Shown piece after piece: positions 47,301-55,887 of a DNA stretch of 64,000 bases (its first letter is position 1; every line of letters begins with the position of its first letter). The stretch is from NCBI GenBank assembly GCA_017303505.1, contig JAFLCP010000008.1, forward strand, positions 22,592 through 86,591. Direction: 5' to 3'. Origin of the DNA: Planctomycetota bacterium. Its GTDB lineage: Bacteria; Planctomycetota; Planctomycetia; Pirellulales; Pirellulaceae. Below the pieces are notes generated by a model. It ran no database searches. It was given only the letters and a program-made list of their open reading frames with translations, and was not told the DNA's origin. The position numbers and the translations under genes were made by a program.

Positions 47301-49757
47301 ATGGCCAAGGCGCAGCACGTCTGGGGAATCGAAATCGGTCAAAGCTCACTCAAGGCACTTCGTTGCCATTTGGAGGGGGGCCAAGTAATTACCGATGCTT
47401 TCGATTACATCGAGTATCCGAAGATTTTGAGCCAACCTGAGGCTGAACCGGAGAAATTGATCGCGGAAGCGTTAGAACAATTCCTCAGTCGAAACGATAC
47501 GAAAGCTTGTAAGGTTGCCGTTTCGGTACCAGGTCAAAGTGGTTTGGCTAAATTCTTCAAGCCGCCACCGATGGATGCGAAGAAGATTCCTGACATCGTG
47601 AAGTATGAAGCAAAGCAACAGATTCCATATGACTTGAATGAAGTGATTTGGGATTACCAACGCATGCCAGGGGCGTTGATCGAAGAAGGTTTTGCGTTCG
47701 AAGCGGAAGTTGGACTTTTCGCGATGAAACGCGATGCGGTCTACCGCGCATTAAAGCCATTGCGAACGGCTGGATTGGAAATCGATTTGGTGCAATTGGC
47801 ACCGTTGGCCATTTACAACATGGTTGCCTACGATCGTTTTGAAGAGCGGCTCGCAACGGAAACATTTGATGCTGAAGCCCCGCCGACCTCGACCGTGGTA
47901 TTGGCTATGGGGACTGATTCAACCGACTTGATTGTGACCAACGGTTTCCGTGTTTGGCAACGCAGTATGCCGCTGGGTGGTAACCATTTCACTCGTCAGT
48001 TGACGAAAGATCTGAAGTTGACCTTTGCGAAGGCCGAGCATTTGAAAAAGAATGCGATGGCTGCAGATGATCCGAAGCTCGTCTTCCAAGCGATGAAGCC
48101 GGTCTTCAATGATATGGTCACCGAAGTCCAACGTTCGGTCAGCTTCTACAAGAGTCTGAATAAAAAAGCTGATTTGGCTGGTATGGTTTTGTTGGGCAAC
48201 TCGACAAAGTTGCCTGGTTTGCAACCATTCTTGAATAAGAACCTCGGTTACGACGTAGAGGTTTGCGACAAATTTAACAAGCTTCAAGGTAGTGAGGTGA
48301 TTAACTCTCCTGCTTTCAAGGAGCATCAACTGGCATTCGGAGTTGTGTACGGACTCTGCCTGCAGTTGTTGGGACGTGGACCGATCAAGACCAACTTGAT
48401 CCCGAAGGAAATCGTTACCGAGCGCATGATCAAGGCGAAAAAGCCTTGGGCTTTGATTGCCGCTTCGCTGTTGATGATTGGCATGTTGGTCAACGTCTTT
48501 TTCTTATATAGCCAGTGGTACAAAGTTCATCCTGATTTGTGGAAGACCGCAATCCAGCGTGCGGATGAGACCAAGAGCTTTAGCGACAACGAACTGAAGG
48601 TCGATAGCGAGAAGACGAACAAGATTAGTTTGTTAACCGTTATCGGTGCTGAAGTGGCTGGTAACGCAGATCGCCGACTCTTATGGTTGGAATTGTTGCG
48701 GGCAATTAATTCGGCGATTCCGCGAGATGAAGCGTTTCGAGGTAAGGCCTATCCACCTCCTCACGAATATCCGTATCAGTATCGAAAGGATATCCATGTT
48801 GAAAAAGTGGATTCAAAGTACTTCGATGATTTGACAACTTGGTTCGACGAGTCGCACAAACGCCAGTATGAATATGACCGCAATGGACGACTATCATTGC
48901 TTGGTTCAAAAGCAGCTGATGCTCCCAAGGCACCTGCGGCCACGGATGCAGCGGGCGCTGACGCCGCTGCTCCCGATGCTGCTGCTCCGGCAGCGGATGC
49001 AGCAGCTGGTGATGCAGCTGCAAGCACTGCAGGCGGTCCAACGGGGCCAGGCTGGGTGGTTGAGTTAAAGTGCTACCACTATTATCGCGATGATCGATTG
49101 GGGAGTTTGAAGGAAACGGCAAACTGGGAAAAGCAAAACTATGTTCGCCGCACCATCATCGACCTGTTAGAGAACGGCTCGATTGTGTTGCCCGTGGACC
49201 AGGGAGGTGCGCTAACCGAGTTCACACTTAAGGAACTGGGAATTGGTTTCCCGATGATGGTCTCATCAACCGAAGTCAAGGTCAACATTCCTAACCCTAA
49301 ATATTACGAACTGACTGGCCAACCGATGCCTAGCGACGGTTCCGGTGCAGGCGCTTTGATGGGATCTGGTTCCGGGGGCCTCGGCTCTCCTGCCAGCTCG
49401 GGTGGTCGAGGTGGGCTTGGTGCTCCTGGCGGTTTAGGTGCACCGGGTGGCCTTGGCGCGCCCGGTGGTTTAGGCGCGCCCGGTGGCATTGGCTCACCAA
49501 GCGGTGCCAGTGGTGGAAGCGGAGGATCTGGATCGGGTTCAGGTGCGCGAAACGGAACGGTTACCGACAAAGATGGCAAGCCTGTTCCTCCTTCTTTTGA
49601 AGTGGTTCGATTCGATTTCACGATTCAGTTTTGTTGGGTGGAAAATCCACTTTCCAAACGTGTTGAAGTGCGTTTGAAAAAGCAAGAAGAAGAGAAGGCT
49701 AAGGCCGAAGCCGAAGCTGCTGCCAATGGTGGTGATACGGTGGCTGTAAGCGAGTAA
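47301..49757 (+). CDS. PilM-like actin-family protein fused to a membrane and extracytoplasmic part
   Basis: From ATG 47301 the protein has 818 residues. Residues 1 to about 370 form a PilM-type, FtsA/actin-like domain (VWGIEIGQSSLKALRC, KVAVSVPGQSGLAKFFKPPP, IVKYEAKQQIPYDLNEVIWD, VVLAMGTDSTDLIV, MVLLGNSTKLPGLQPFL). A membrane segment lies near 383-403 (KKPWALIAASLLMIGMLVNV), so the remaining 410 residues should be on the other side of the membrane. That part has an Ala-rich region (536-578) and a Gly-rich repeat of GLGAPG (around 705-734). PilM normally binds PilN; here a PilN-like half seems fused to it. Two further membrane proteins with the same Gly-rich words follow. Confidence 0.87.
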   Translation: MAKAQHVWGIEIGQSSLKALRCHLEGGQVITDAFDYIEYPKILSQPEAEPEKLIAEALEQFLSRNDTKACKVAVSVPGQSGLAKFFKPPPMDAKKIPDIVKYEAKQQIPYDLNEVIWDYQRMPGALIEEGFAFEAEVGLFAMKRDAVYRALKPLRTAGLEIDLVQLAPLAIYNMVAYDRFEERLATETFDAEAPPTSTVVLAMGTDSTDLIVTNGFRVWQRSMPLGGNHFTRQLTKDLKLTFAKAEHLKKNAMAADDPKLVFQAMKPVFNDMVTEVQRSVSFYKSLNKKADLAGMVLLGNSTKLPGLQPFLNKNLGYDVEVCDKFNKLQGSEVINSPAFKEHQLAFGVVYGLCLQLLGRGPIKTNLIPKEIVTERMIKAKKPWALIAASLLMIGMLVNVFFLYSQWYKVHPDLWKTAIQRADETKSFSDNELKVDSEKTNKISLLTVIGAEVAGNADRRLLWLELLRAINSAIPRDEAFRGKAYPPPHEYPYQYRKDIHVEKVDSKYFDDLTTWFDESHKRQYEYDRNGRLSLLGSKAADAPKAPAATDAAGADAAAPDAAAPAADAAAGDAAASTAGGPTGPGWVVELKCYHYYRDDRLGSLKETANWEKQNYVRRTIIDLLENGSIVLPVDQGGALTEFTLKELGIGFPMMVSSTEVKVNIPNPKYYELTGQPMPSDGSGAGALMGSGSGGLGSPASSGGRGGLGAPGGLGAPGGLGAPGGLGAPGGIGSPSGASGGSGGSGSGSGARNGTVTDKDGKPVPPSFEVVRFDFTIQFCWVENPLSKRVEVRLKKQEEEKAKAEAEAAANGGDTVAVSE
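49413..49502 (+). repeat. In-frame 18-bp repeat coding GLGAPG
   Basis: Four consecutive 18-bp units encode the six residues GLGAPG, and a fifth degenerate unit gives GIGSPS. Codons differ between units, so the repeat is kept at protein level rather than by recent DNA duplication. Related GLGAPGG and LGMPTPGG words occur in the gene at 51864 (near 52703-52745 and 53325-53412). Confidence 0.85.
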
Positions 49758-49865
49758 ACGGCAGCGAGTAAATGACATCGTACGGATTTTTAACGGTTAT
49801 CTCTCGGAACGTAACGAACTCGAATCAGTAACAACTAGTTCGAATTAAAAATAGGGTAATGGGAC

Positions 49866-51758
49866 ATGGATCAATTGAAGCCAGCCATTGAGTTTTGCAA
49901 AAAGCAGTATTTCTGGCTCCTGCTCGGCATGCTGAGCCTGATGAGTATCGCAGGCTTTGTAATGACCAAAATGTCTTTGGCTGCACAGCTCAAGACCCAA
50001 CAAGCATTGGTCGACTCAAAGTACAGCACTGTTCAAGAAGTTTCGGGAAAGGCTTCGACGCATCCGAACGAAAGTTCACATGTGCGGATGGATAATGAAA
50101 TCAAGAAAGTTGCGGACGATGTTCGCAAAGCTTGGGAGTTTCAATACACACGTCAAATCGGGATCATGCAGTGGCCGGCTTCTTTGGATAAGGACTTCAT
50201 CGACGCGGTGGATAAGCTGCGACCAATCGAGTCCCTGGCTTTTCCGCTAACGGAACAAGCTGATCCTGTTGCAGCCCCATTGCGAGAACGCTTCCGCGAT
50301 TATGTCGATCCGTTGTTCCCGAGACTCGCCCAGATCATTGGTGCAAACTGGGAAGCAACTGTTGATGATATCACACCCGGCGGTGGTTCAGCCGGTGGCG
50401 GCTCGGCAGGCGGTATCGGTGCTCCAAGTGGTGGTGGTAGAGGCGGTCCGGGAGGAATGGATCCTGGCGGGATGATGGGGAGTCCGGATAGTGCTGCAGC
50501 TGCGGGTCCTAAACCGTTGGTATACTGGCAACCCGCTTCCCAAAAGGAACTGATGTCGAGCGTTTTATGGTGGTACGACAAGAAAAAAGCACCATCGACT
50601 CTCGAGATTCTTTATACACAAGAAGATTTGTGGATCATCGAAGGTTTGATGAATATCATCAAAGCGACCAACGGTGATGCACGCGAGAACTTTCAAGCTT
50701 CAATTAAAGAAATCGAGTTCTTGAGAATTGGCAAGAGTGCTGTGGGTCGCGCTGGAACACTGACCAGTTTAGGTGGAAGTGGCGGCGGAACTGGTATGAT
50801 GGGGGCAGGTGGAAGCAGTGGAATGCCGATGCCTGGTTCCGATGGCGGAGGCGACCAAATGGATATGGGGTCGTCAGGCTCGAGTGCCCCGACACCTGGT
50901 TCCGGCGGAATGGAAGGGATGTTGGATGGAGCGATGGATGGTGGCACAACCACTGCATCCTCACCTGATCCTGCTGCTGGTCGGTATGTCGATACAGCTT
51001 TCCAACCTATCAATGGTGAAACGCTTCGAACCGTGGTCAACAGTGGTGCATTAAATCCAACGGATGCACCTCTGGCTGTTGCGAAACGTATTCCTGTTCG
51101 TATGCGATTCGTAATGGATCAACGAAAGTTAAATCGGTTGTTAACCGAATGTGGGAACGCCGATTTGCTATTTGAAGTTCGTCAGGTCCGCATCAATACC
51201 GAAGCTCATGGTGATGCAGGTCTCGGTGGAATGATGGGAGGAAGCGGCGGTCGAGCTGGACCGCAATTAGGTGGATCAGCGGGAACGCCAGGACTGGGAG
51301 CTCCCGATGAAGGTGGAGCAAGCTCGGGAGGTGGCGGAGCGGTAACTGCTGGTCTAACGAAGTCGTACGATTTACCTGTTGAAATTTATGGTGTTGTGTA
51401 CTTGTTCAACAAAGTCGATATGAACAAGTTGGGACTCGAAAATGTGACTGCAGATACGCAAATCGAAAATGTCGGTCGAGTCAGCGCTGAAGAATCAACG
51501 GGTCTTGAAAAAGACCAATCAGCAACGGTAGATGGTGGTGCTGCTGCTCCTAGTGACACCACGACACCTCCAGGCGATGTGGTTGCTCCACCTACGGCTC
51601 CAGGTGATCCGGCAACTCCTCCAGCGACACCAGCAACGCCAGATGGCAGTGCATCGGGTGGTGTGACGCCAGATGGTTCGACGCCCGCGCCTGCAGGAGC
51701 CGGGGCCGCACCTGGCACTCCGCCGGTTCCAAGTTTGCCACCAGCCGGTGGAAATTAG
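49866..51758 (+). CDS. Single-pass membrane protein with Gly-rich repeats, PilM-linked
   Basis: The 630-residue protein has one membrane segment at about 15-37 (YFWLLLGMLSLMSIAGFVMT), a helical stretch to about 170, then Gly-rich blocks at about 171-212, 302-362 and 450-500 that interrupt ordered parts (for example PLVYWQPASQKELMSSVLWW and VRMRFVMDQRKLNRLLTECG). The last 70 residues are Ala/Pro/Thr/Gly-rich. The VRMRFVMDQRKLNRLL part and the single N-terminal anchor recall the PilN/PilO type of platform proteins, but I would not assign either. It lies 108 bp after the PilM-like gene and is probably co-transcribed. GGATGxxG-type runs are shared with both neighbours. Confidence 0.75.
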   Translation: MDQLKPAIEFCKKQYFWLLLGMLSLMSIAGFVMTKMSLAAQLKTQQALVDSKYSTVQEVSGKASTHPNESSHVRMDNEIKKVADDVRKAWEFQYTRQIGIMQWPASLDKDFIDAVDKLRPIESLAFPLTEQADPVAAPLRERFRDYVDPLFPRLAQIIGANWEATVDDITPGGGSAGGGSAGGIGAPSGGGRGGPGGMDPGGMMGSPDSAAAAGPKPLVYWQPASQKELMSSVLWWYDKKKAPSTLEILYTQEDLWIIEGLMNIIKATNGDARENFQASIKEIEFLRIGKSAVGRAGTLTSLGGSGGGTGMMGAGGSSGMPMPGSDGGGDQMDMGSSGSSAPTPGSGGMEGMLDGAMDGGTTTASSPDPAAGRYVDTAFQPINGETLRTVVNSGALNPTDAPLAVAKRIPVRMRFVMDQRKLNRLLTECGNADLLFEVRQVRINTEAHGDAGLGGMMGGSGGRAGPQLGGSAGTPGLGAPDEGGASSGGGGAVTAGLTKSYDLPVEIYGVVYLFNKVDMNKLGLENVTADTQIENVGRVSAEESTGLEKDQSATVDGGAAAPSDTTTPPGDVVAPPTAPGDPATPPATPATPDGSASGGVTPDGSTPAPAGAGAAPGTPPVPSLPPAGGN

Positions 51759-51863
51759 CCAAAACTTTGATTGAGGTTCCTACTGCACGGGTGTTATACT
51801 CTCGGGCATCGGACGACTTATCCTAACCTTTTCAAACCGTACGATCGTTCATGGAGGCCAGAT

Positions 51864-54404
51864 ATGGCCAAGAAAGAAAAAGCTCCGAAAGCCGCAAAGG
51901 CGCCTAAGGAACCTAAAGCAGGTGCCGGTGGAACCAATTTTTTCCAACTACACGTTGAAAAAATGGTCCTCGGATTAATTGCCCTCGTCATGGCTTATCT
52001 GGTCTACGATGGTCTAGGAACCAAAGGGATTGCCGATAACAAGAACCCAAAGAACTTGGCCGACACCGCTACAACAGCGCTCAACAGTGTGAAGGCCGAT
52101 CATGCAAACGAGATCATGTCCCAAGCAGAGCGACAGTTTAAGGTCGAATTCGAAGGGCGGGCTAAGAGCTCGCGCACACCGACCATCGATAAACCTTATG
52201 AGACCGACCCTTGGGAAATTGCACCTCGTTCGATGAATGAAAAGCGTGGCGATCCCGCAATGCTTGCCCCTATCAACTTACAGGTCGTAACCGGCTACGG
52301 TGCTCTGGCAATCAATGTCAAAGCTGACGCCGTTGATCCGCTGGAAGATTTCGAAGATGCCGATGAAATCCGCTCACGACGCCGTCCGCCACGCTCAACC
52401 AACAGACCAGGTGGTGCGGGCGGGCGTAACTCCAGCAGTGGCGGTTCCAGCGGGCTTCTCCCTGGGGGAGCTGACGGTGGTGACATGGGCGATTCGGGCA
52501 GCTCCGATTCCGGCGGGTTGTTAGGCGGCCCTGGAATGGGGCCTGGCATGGGGGCTGGAGCAGGTGGCTCGCGCAGACTTAATCCCCAATACGATCGCGG
52601 CTTCGGCGGTAGTAGTGGGCAAGGCGGTGGCTTGATGGGCCCTTCAGGTTCTGGTGACATGGGGGACCTAGGCGCTCCGACAAGCGGTAGCGGTGGTCGC
52701 GGCCTCGGTGCTCCCGGTGGCCTCGGTGCGCCAGGGGGGATGGGCTTAGGCGGACCTACAGGTGGCCCGACCGGCAGCGGTGCAACCACTGGCAAAGGTG
52801 AAAAGCTGGGCTACAAGAGCGTTTACTTTAACGTCGTCTCGGGTGTGGCTCCTCACAAAGCACTCGTCGAAGAATACAAAAAGGCTTTTGAAGATAGCGC
52901 TGGCTTTAACGTGATGCGTGATAGCCCCAACTATCTTTCATTCATCGCCGAACGAGTGGACGTAACAGCCGATCCAACCAAAGAGCCAGCCGAAGGCGAT
53001 TGGAAGAAAGTGGCCGATTTACGCCAGCAAGAAAAGATGATGAAGGAATGGGCTGGCACAAATGCTGAGATCGTAAACTTCCTCTATACCGATCCTGAGT
53101 TGACCTTGGCACCCCTTCCTTTACTCATTCGTGATTATCGACCCTTGGTATCTCATCCCGACGTACCGCTAAGTGGAAAAGAAGTGATCGTTCCACAAAA
53201 CGCGGAAGGTGAAGATAAGGACAAAGAAGAAGAAAGTGATAGCGAAGAAGATCAATTCTCTTCGCGCCGAAGACCCAACCAGGGTGGTGCTGGCATGATG
53301 CAAGGTTCTGGTGATATGGGAATGCCAACTCCTGGTGGTGGCGGGTCAAGTGGTTTAGGGATGCCAACTCCAGGTGGTTCGGGTGGATTAGGTATGCCAA
53401 CTCCAGGTGGCCGAGGTGGCATGGGTGGCCGAGGCGCCATGGGAAGCGGCGGCATGCTCGGTGATGGTGGAGAAGGAGATATGGGAAGCTCCGGTGCCTT
53501 GAGTGGTGGCAACATGTTTGGCGGTGGCTCGACCACACTGGACGCCGAGTCGGATTACAAACTCATTCGCTTCTACGATTTTGATATTAAGCCAGGTCAC
53601 GTCTATCGATATCGCATTCGCTTGGTTATCGAAGACCCTAACTATCCTGAAGATCAAACTTTGGATCCTGACTTAAGTATCTTGAAAAACGAAGTCTTCA
53701 CCCGCGTTGTTGGTCTCCGCTCAGAAGATGACAAGAAGCCAGCGAATCGCGAAGGTGTAAAGCCTCGTACGTTCTATCGATATACCGACTGGAGCGTGCC
53801 AAGTGCCCCAGCATACGCTCCAAGTCCTGGTATGTTTGCGAATGGTCCTATCGAAATCTCGAAACGAACCATGACCATCACTAATGCGGAAAACAAGCAG
53901 GTGACCATCGAAGTAGATTCCTCCGCTCGTGGGCACTTAGGCAACGTGGTGTTTGCAGAATGGGATGCGGCCTTGGGTATCGACGTGCCAACTCAGTATG
54001 AAGCACAAAAAGGTTCCTTGCTGTTCTTCAATACCCGAGACAAAGAACCTGAAGTGGTTGATCCTGTGTCTCGTGCGGTGAAGAAGATGAAAGATTACAA
54101 GATGACTGAAGCTGTCGCCGTAATTGATGTTCGCGGTGGTGAGAACTTAGCTCACAACGATGATCGTCAAGATAAGCTAACATTTAGCGGAGAAATGTTG
54201 TTGTTCCGCAACGATGGAAGTTTGGCGGTCAGCGACGAACTCGATGATCAGGATGCGTTCCGCATGTTTACCTTCGCCGATGAAAAGGAACAGGCTGATA
54301 AATCTGCTGCCGCTCCTGCTGGAGGTGGATTGGGTGGTGGTATCGGTTCGCCGACAGGCGGAGGGGATATCGGCAGCCCAACCGGTGGACGTGGCGGGCG
54401 ATAG
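51864..54404 (+). CDS. Single-pass membrane protein with Gly-rich repeats, PilM-linked
   Basis: ATG 51864 has GGAGG upstream and gives 846 residues. After a Lys/Ala-rich cytoplasmic start (KKEKAPKAAKAPKEPKAGAG) comes one membrane segment near 33-50 (MVLGLIALVMAYLVYDG). A Gly-rich region covers about 183-311, an ordered part about 312-470, a second Gly-rich region (LGMPTPGG words) about 473-556, and an ordered part with strand-like segments follows (KLIRFYDFDIKPGHVYRYRI, VEDPNYPEDQ-type). The tail is again Gly-rich. I do not recognise its family. Spacing of about 105 bp from the previous gene suggests one operon of three, ended by the hairpin at 54432. Confidence 0.78.
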   Translation: MAKKEKAPKAAKAPKEPKAGAGGTNFFQLHVEKMVLGLIALVMAYLVYDGLGTKGIADNKNPKNLADTATTALNSVKADHANEIMSQAERQFKVEFEGRAKSSRTPTIDKPYETDPWEIAPRSMNEKRGDPAMLAPINLQVVTGYGALAINVKADAVDPLEDFEDADEIRSRRRPPRSTNRPGGAGGRNSSSGGSSGLLPGGADGGDMGDSGSSDSGGLLGGPGMGPGMGAGAGGSRRLNPQYDRGFGGSSGQGGGLMGPSGSGDMGDLGAPTSGSGGRGLGAPGGLGAPGGMGLGGPTGGPTGSGATTGKGEKLGYKSVYFNVVSGVAPHKALVEEYKKAFEDSAGFNVMRDSPNYLSFIAERVDVTADPTKEPAEGDWKKVADLRQQEKMMKEWAGTNAEIVNFLYTDPELTLAPLPLLIRDYRPLVSHPDVPLSGKEVIVPQNAEGEDKDKEEESDSEEDQFSSRRRPNQGGAGMMQGSGDMGMPTPGGGGSSGLGMPTPGGSGGLGMPTPGGRGGMGGRGAMGSGGMLGDGGEGDMGSSGALSGGNMFGGGSTTLDAESDYKLIRFYDFDIKPGHVYRYRIRLVIEDPNYPEDQTLDPDLSILKNEVFTRVVGLRSEDDKKPANREGVKPRTFYRYTDWSVPSAPAYAPSPGMFANGPIEISKRTMTITNAENKQVTIEVDSSARGHLGNVVFAEWDAALGIDVPTQYEAQKGSLLFFNTRDKEPEVVDPVSRAVKKMKDYKMTEAVAVIDVRGGENLAHNDDRQDKLTFSGEMLLFRNDGSLAVSDELDDQDAFRMFTFADEKEQADKSAAAPAGGGLGGGIGSPTGGGDIGSPTGGRGGR

Positions 54405-54431
54405 TCGAATCGTTCCGGTATAAATTAATCG

Positions 54432-54465
54432 AAAAGGCCAAGCGAAAGCTTGGCCTTTTTGTTTT
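54432..54465 (+). terminator. Rho-independent terminator after the PilM-like operon
   Basis: A perfect 12-bp stem (AAAAGGCCAAGC and GCTTGGCCTTTT) with a GAAA loop is followed by a T-rich run. It lies 28 bp after the stop of the gene ending at 54404 and closes the three-gene operon. Confidence 0.92.
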
Positions 54466-55100
54466 GACTACAAATGTAAGCCGTGGCGGTGCCATCGGTT
54501 CCTTCTAACATTGCATTTTTGTGCCCTAAATAATTTGCCACAAGAATGGTGTTTCGAAGCGGTCGCTCGGTTAGCGTCGGGAGCACTTCAACAGGTGCGG
54601 CACAAGTGCAAGCTGGAGGCAACGCAGAGAAACCGTGAACAACTGCTTTTTGACATAAGAGCTGTCATCCAGGAACTACGTCAAGAACTTGCAAAAGAGC
54701 AACGCCTTGTTGAGGTGCCACTACTGCCTCCGATGGAACAGTCGCAACAAGGTGACAGCACTGCTTATCTGTGGATGCGGCCCATTTCGTAGTGGGTGCG
54801 TTCTTGTCTGTTACGCTCGATTTGAAATACGGGAACCATCCATAGTCAGACAGTCTATTACTTGCTGCGACTTTATTGTGCAACTCAATTGGCCGGATGA
54901 ACGCCCAAGTCGTTGGTTTTCGGCTAATGCTATTGAAGGATTAGGCTTCGCAATGAGTTTTCACTGCACGAACAAATGAGTGGCGGATTGCTTGCAAGTT
55001 GGCAGTGGCCGTGGACCGCTTCGTCGGCACTGCGTCAAAAAATGTTATCCTCATCCGCGTGCAGTAACGTGCCTAAAGTTCTTGGGGGCGAGATTGAGCT
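54466..55100. other. Intergenic region without a recognised gene
   Basis: About 630 bp between the terminator and the end of the biosynthetic operon on the other strand. Open frames of 60-95 codons exist on both strands (for example from 54511 on plus and up to 54622 on minus), but none has a good start site or family feature. A degenerate gene cannot be excluded. Confidence 0.35.
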
Positions 55101-55835
55101 TCAGGTGCAAGCGTGAAGAATAATTGCAGGACGGACTGTATTGAGACAAGCTATGCTCAAGGCATGGCCTGAATTTGGAAGTTGATTCGGAAACAACTCT
55201 ATTCTTGTTGGCAGGGTACCTGCTTTGGAAATGAGTTGGGCATATGGATGTGCGTTCTGCTCGATGTTGATCACAACTTCATTTGGTTCAACTAGCAAAC
55301 CGATTCCAATTGCCTTCAAAGCTGCTTCTTTGCAGGTCCAAAATTGAAGTGCCAATCTAGTTCGCTCAGGTATTTTCAGTTCTTCGATAGTGCGCAATTC
55401 GGATTCGTGCAAGATATGTCGAATCGTATCCAAATCGAGAATCCGGTGATTGGGTTCTACATCGATCCCAACTGGCGTATGAGAAATGGCACAGGCGACC
55501 ATCGATTCGCAATGGGTTAGATTGAATTCAAGCGAGGGTAAACCCACCGGCATAGAAAGAAAAGGTTTGCCGGCTGAGGTCTTCGAAAATTGAAGTTTCG
55601 AGGCGGAATAGTCGAGACGTTGTCCCAGAATCTGTCGTAACAAAATATGCGCCCGAGCGTAACTGAAGCGATCGGCCGATTGTCGAAGTCGATTGATTTG
55701 CTCGCGTTCGGAGAGCGAGAGAATGCTTAGTTCCAGTTCTGATATCGGGTGATCGGTTGGAGACAAGTGCAAATAAAATACATCGATCAGGCTCTCTGCC
55801 TGTTCGAGATTACTGTTTGCATTGGTAACACTCAT
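55101..55835 (-). CDS. 4'-phosphopantetheinyl transferase, Sfp type
   Basis: The 244-residue product has the Sfp-family pattern: NLTHCESMVACAIS with His108, GIDVEP with Asp125 and Glu127, and FWTCKEAALKAIGIGL with the WxxKEA motif (Lys169, Glu170). It moves phosphopantetheine from CoA to the serine of carrier domains, here those of the neighbouring synthetase. ATG 55835 is chosen because it starts the conserved part and lies after the end of the upstream gene; a longer frame overlaps that gene by about 50 bases. It is the last gene of the biosynthetic operon, 52 bp after the synthetase gene. Confidence 0.92.
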   Translation of the reverse strand: MSVTNANSNLEQAESLIDVFYLHLSPTDHPISELELSILSLSEREQINRLRQSADRFSYARAHILLRQILGQRLDYSASKLQFSKTSAGKPFLSMPVGLPSLEFNLTHCESMVACAISHTPVGIDVEPNHRILDLDTIRHILHESELRTIEELKIPERTRLALQFWTCKEAALKAIGIGLLVEPNEVVINIEQNAHPYAQLISKAGTLPTRIELFPNQLPNSGHALSIACLNTVRPAIILHACT

Positions 55836-55887
55836 AACAAAAGACCGAATATAAAAGTTGTGGTTAACTTGGCGAAGGGCGAGTCTA

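Noticed and set aside
54511..54792. 93-codon plus-strand frame after the PilM-like operon
   Set aside because: TTG start directly behind a strong terminator, no family feature; kept only as a note in the intergenic entry.
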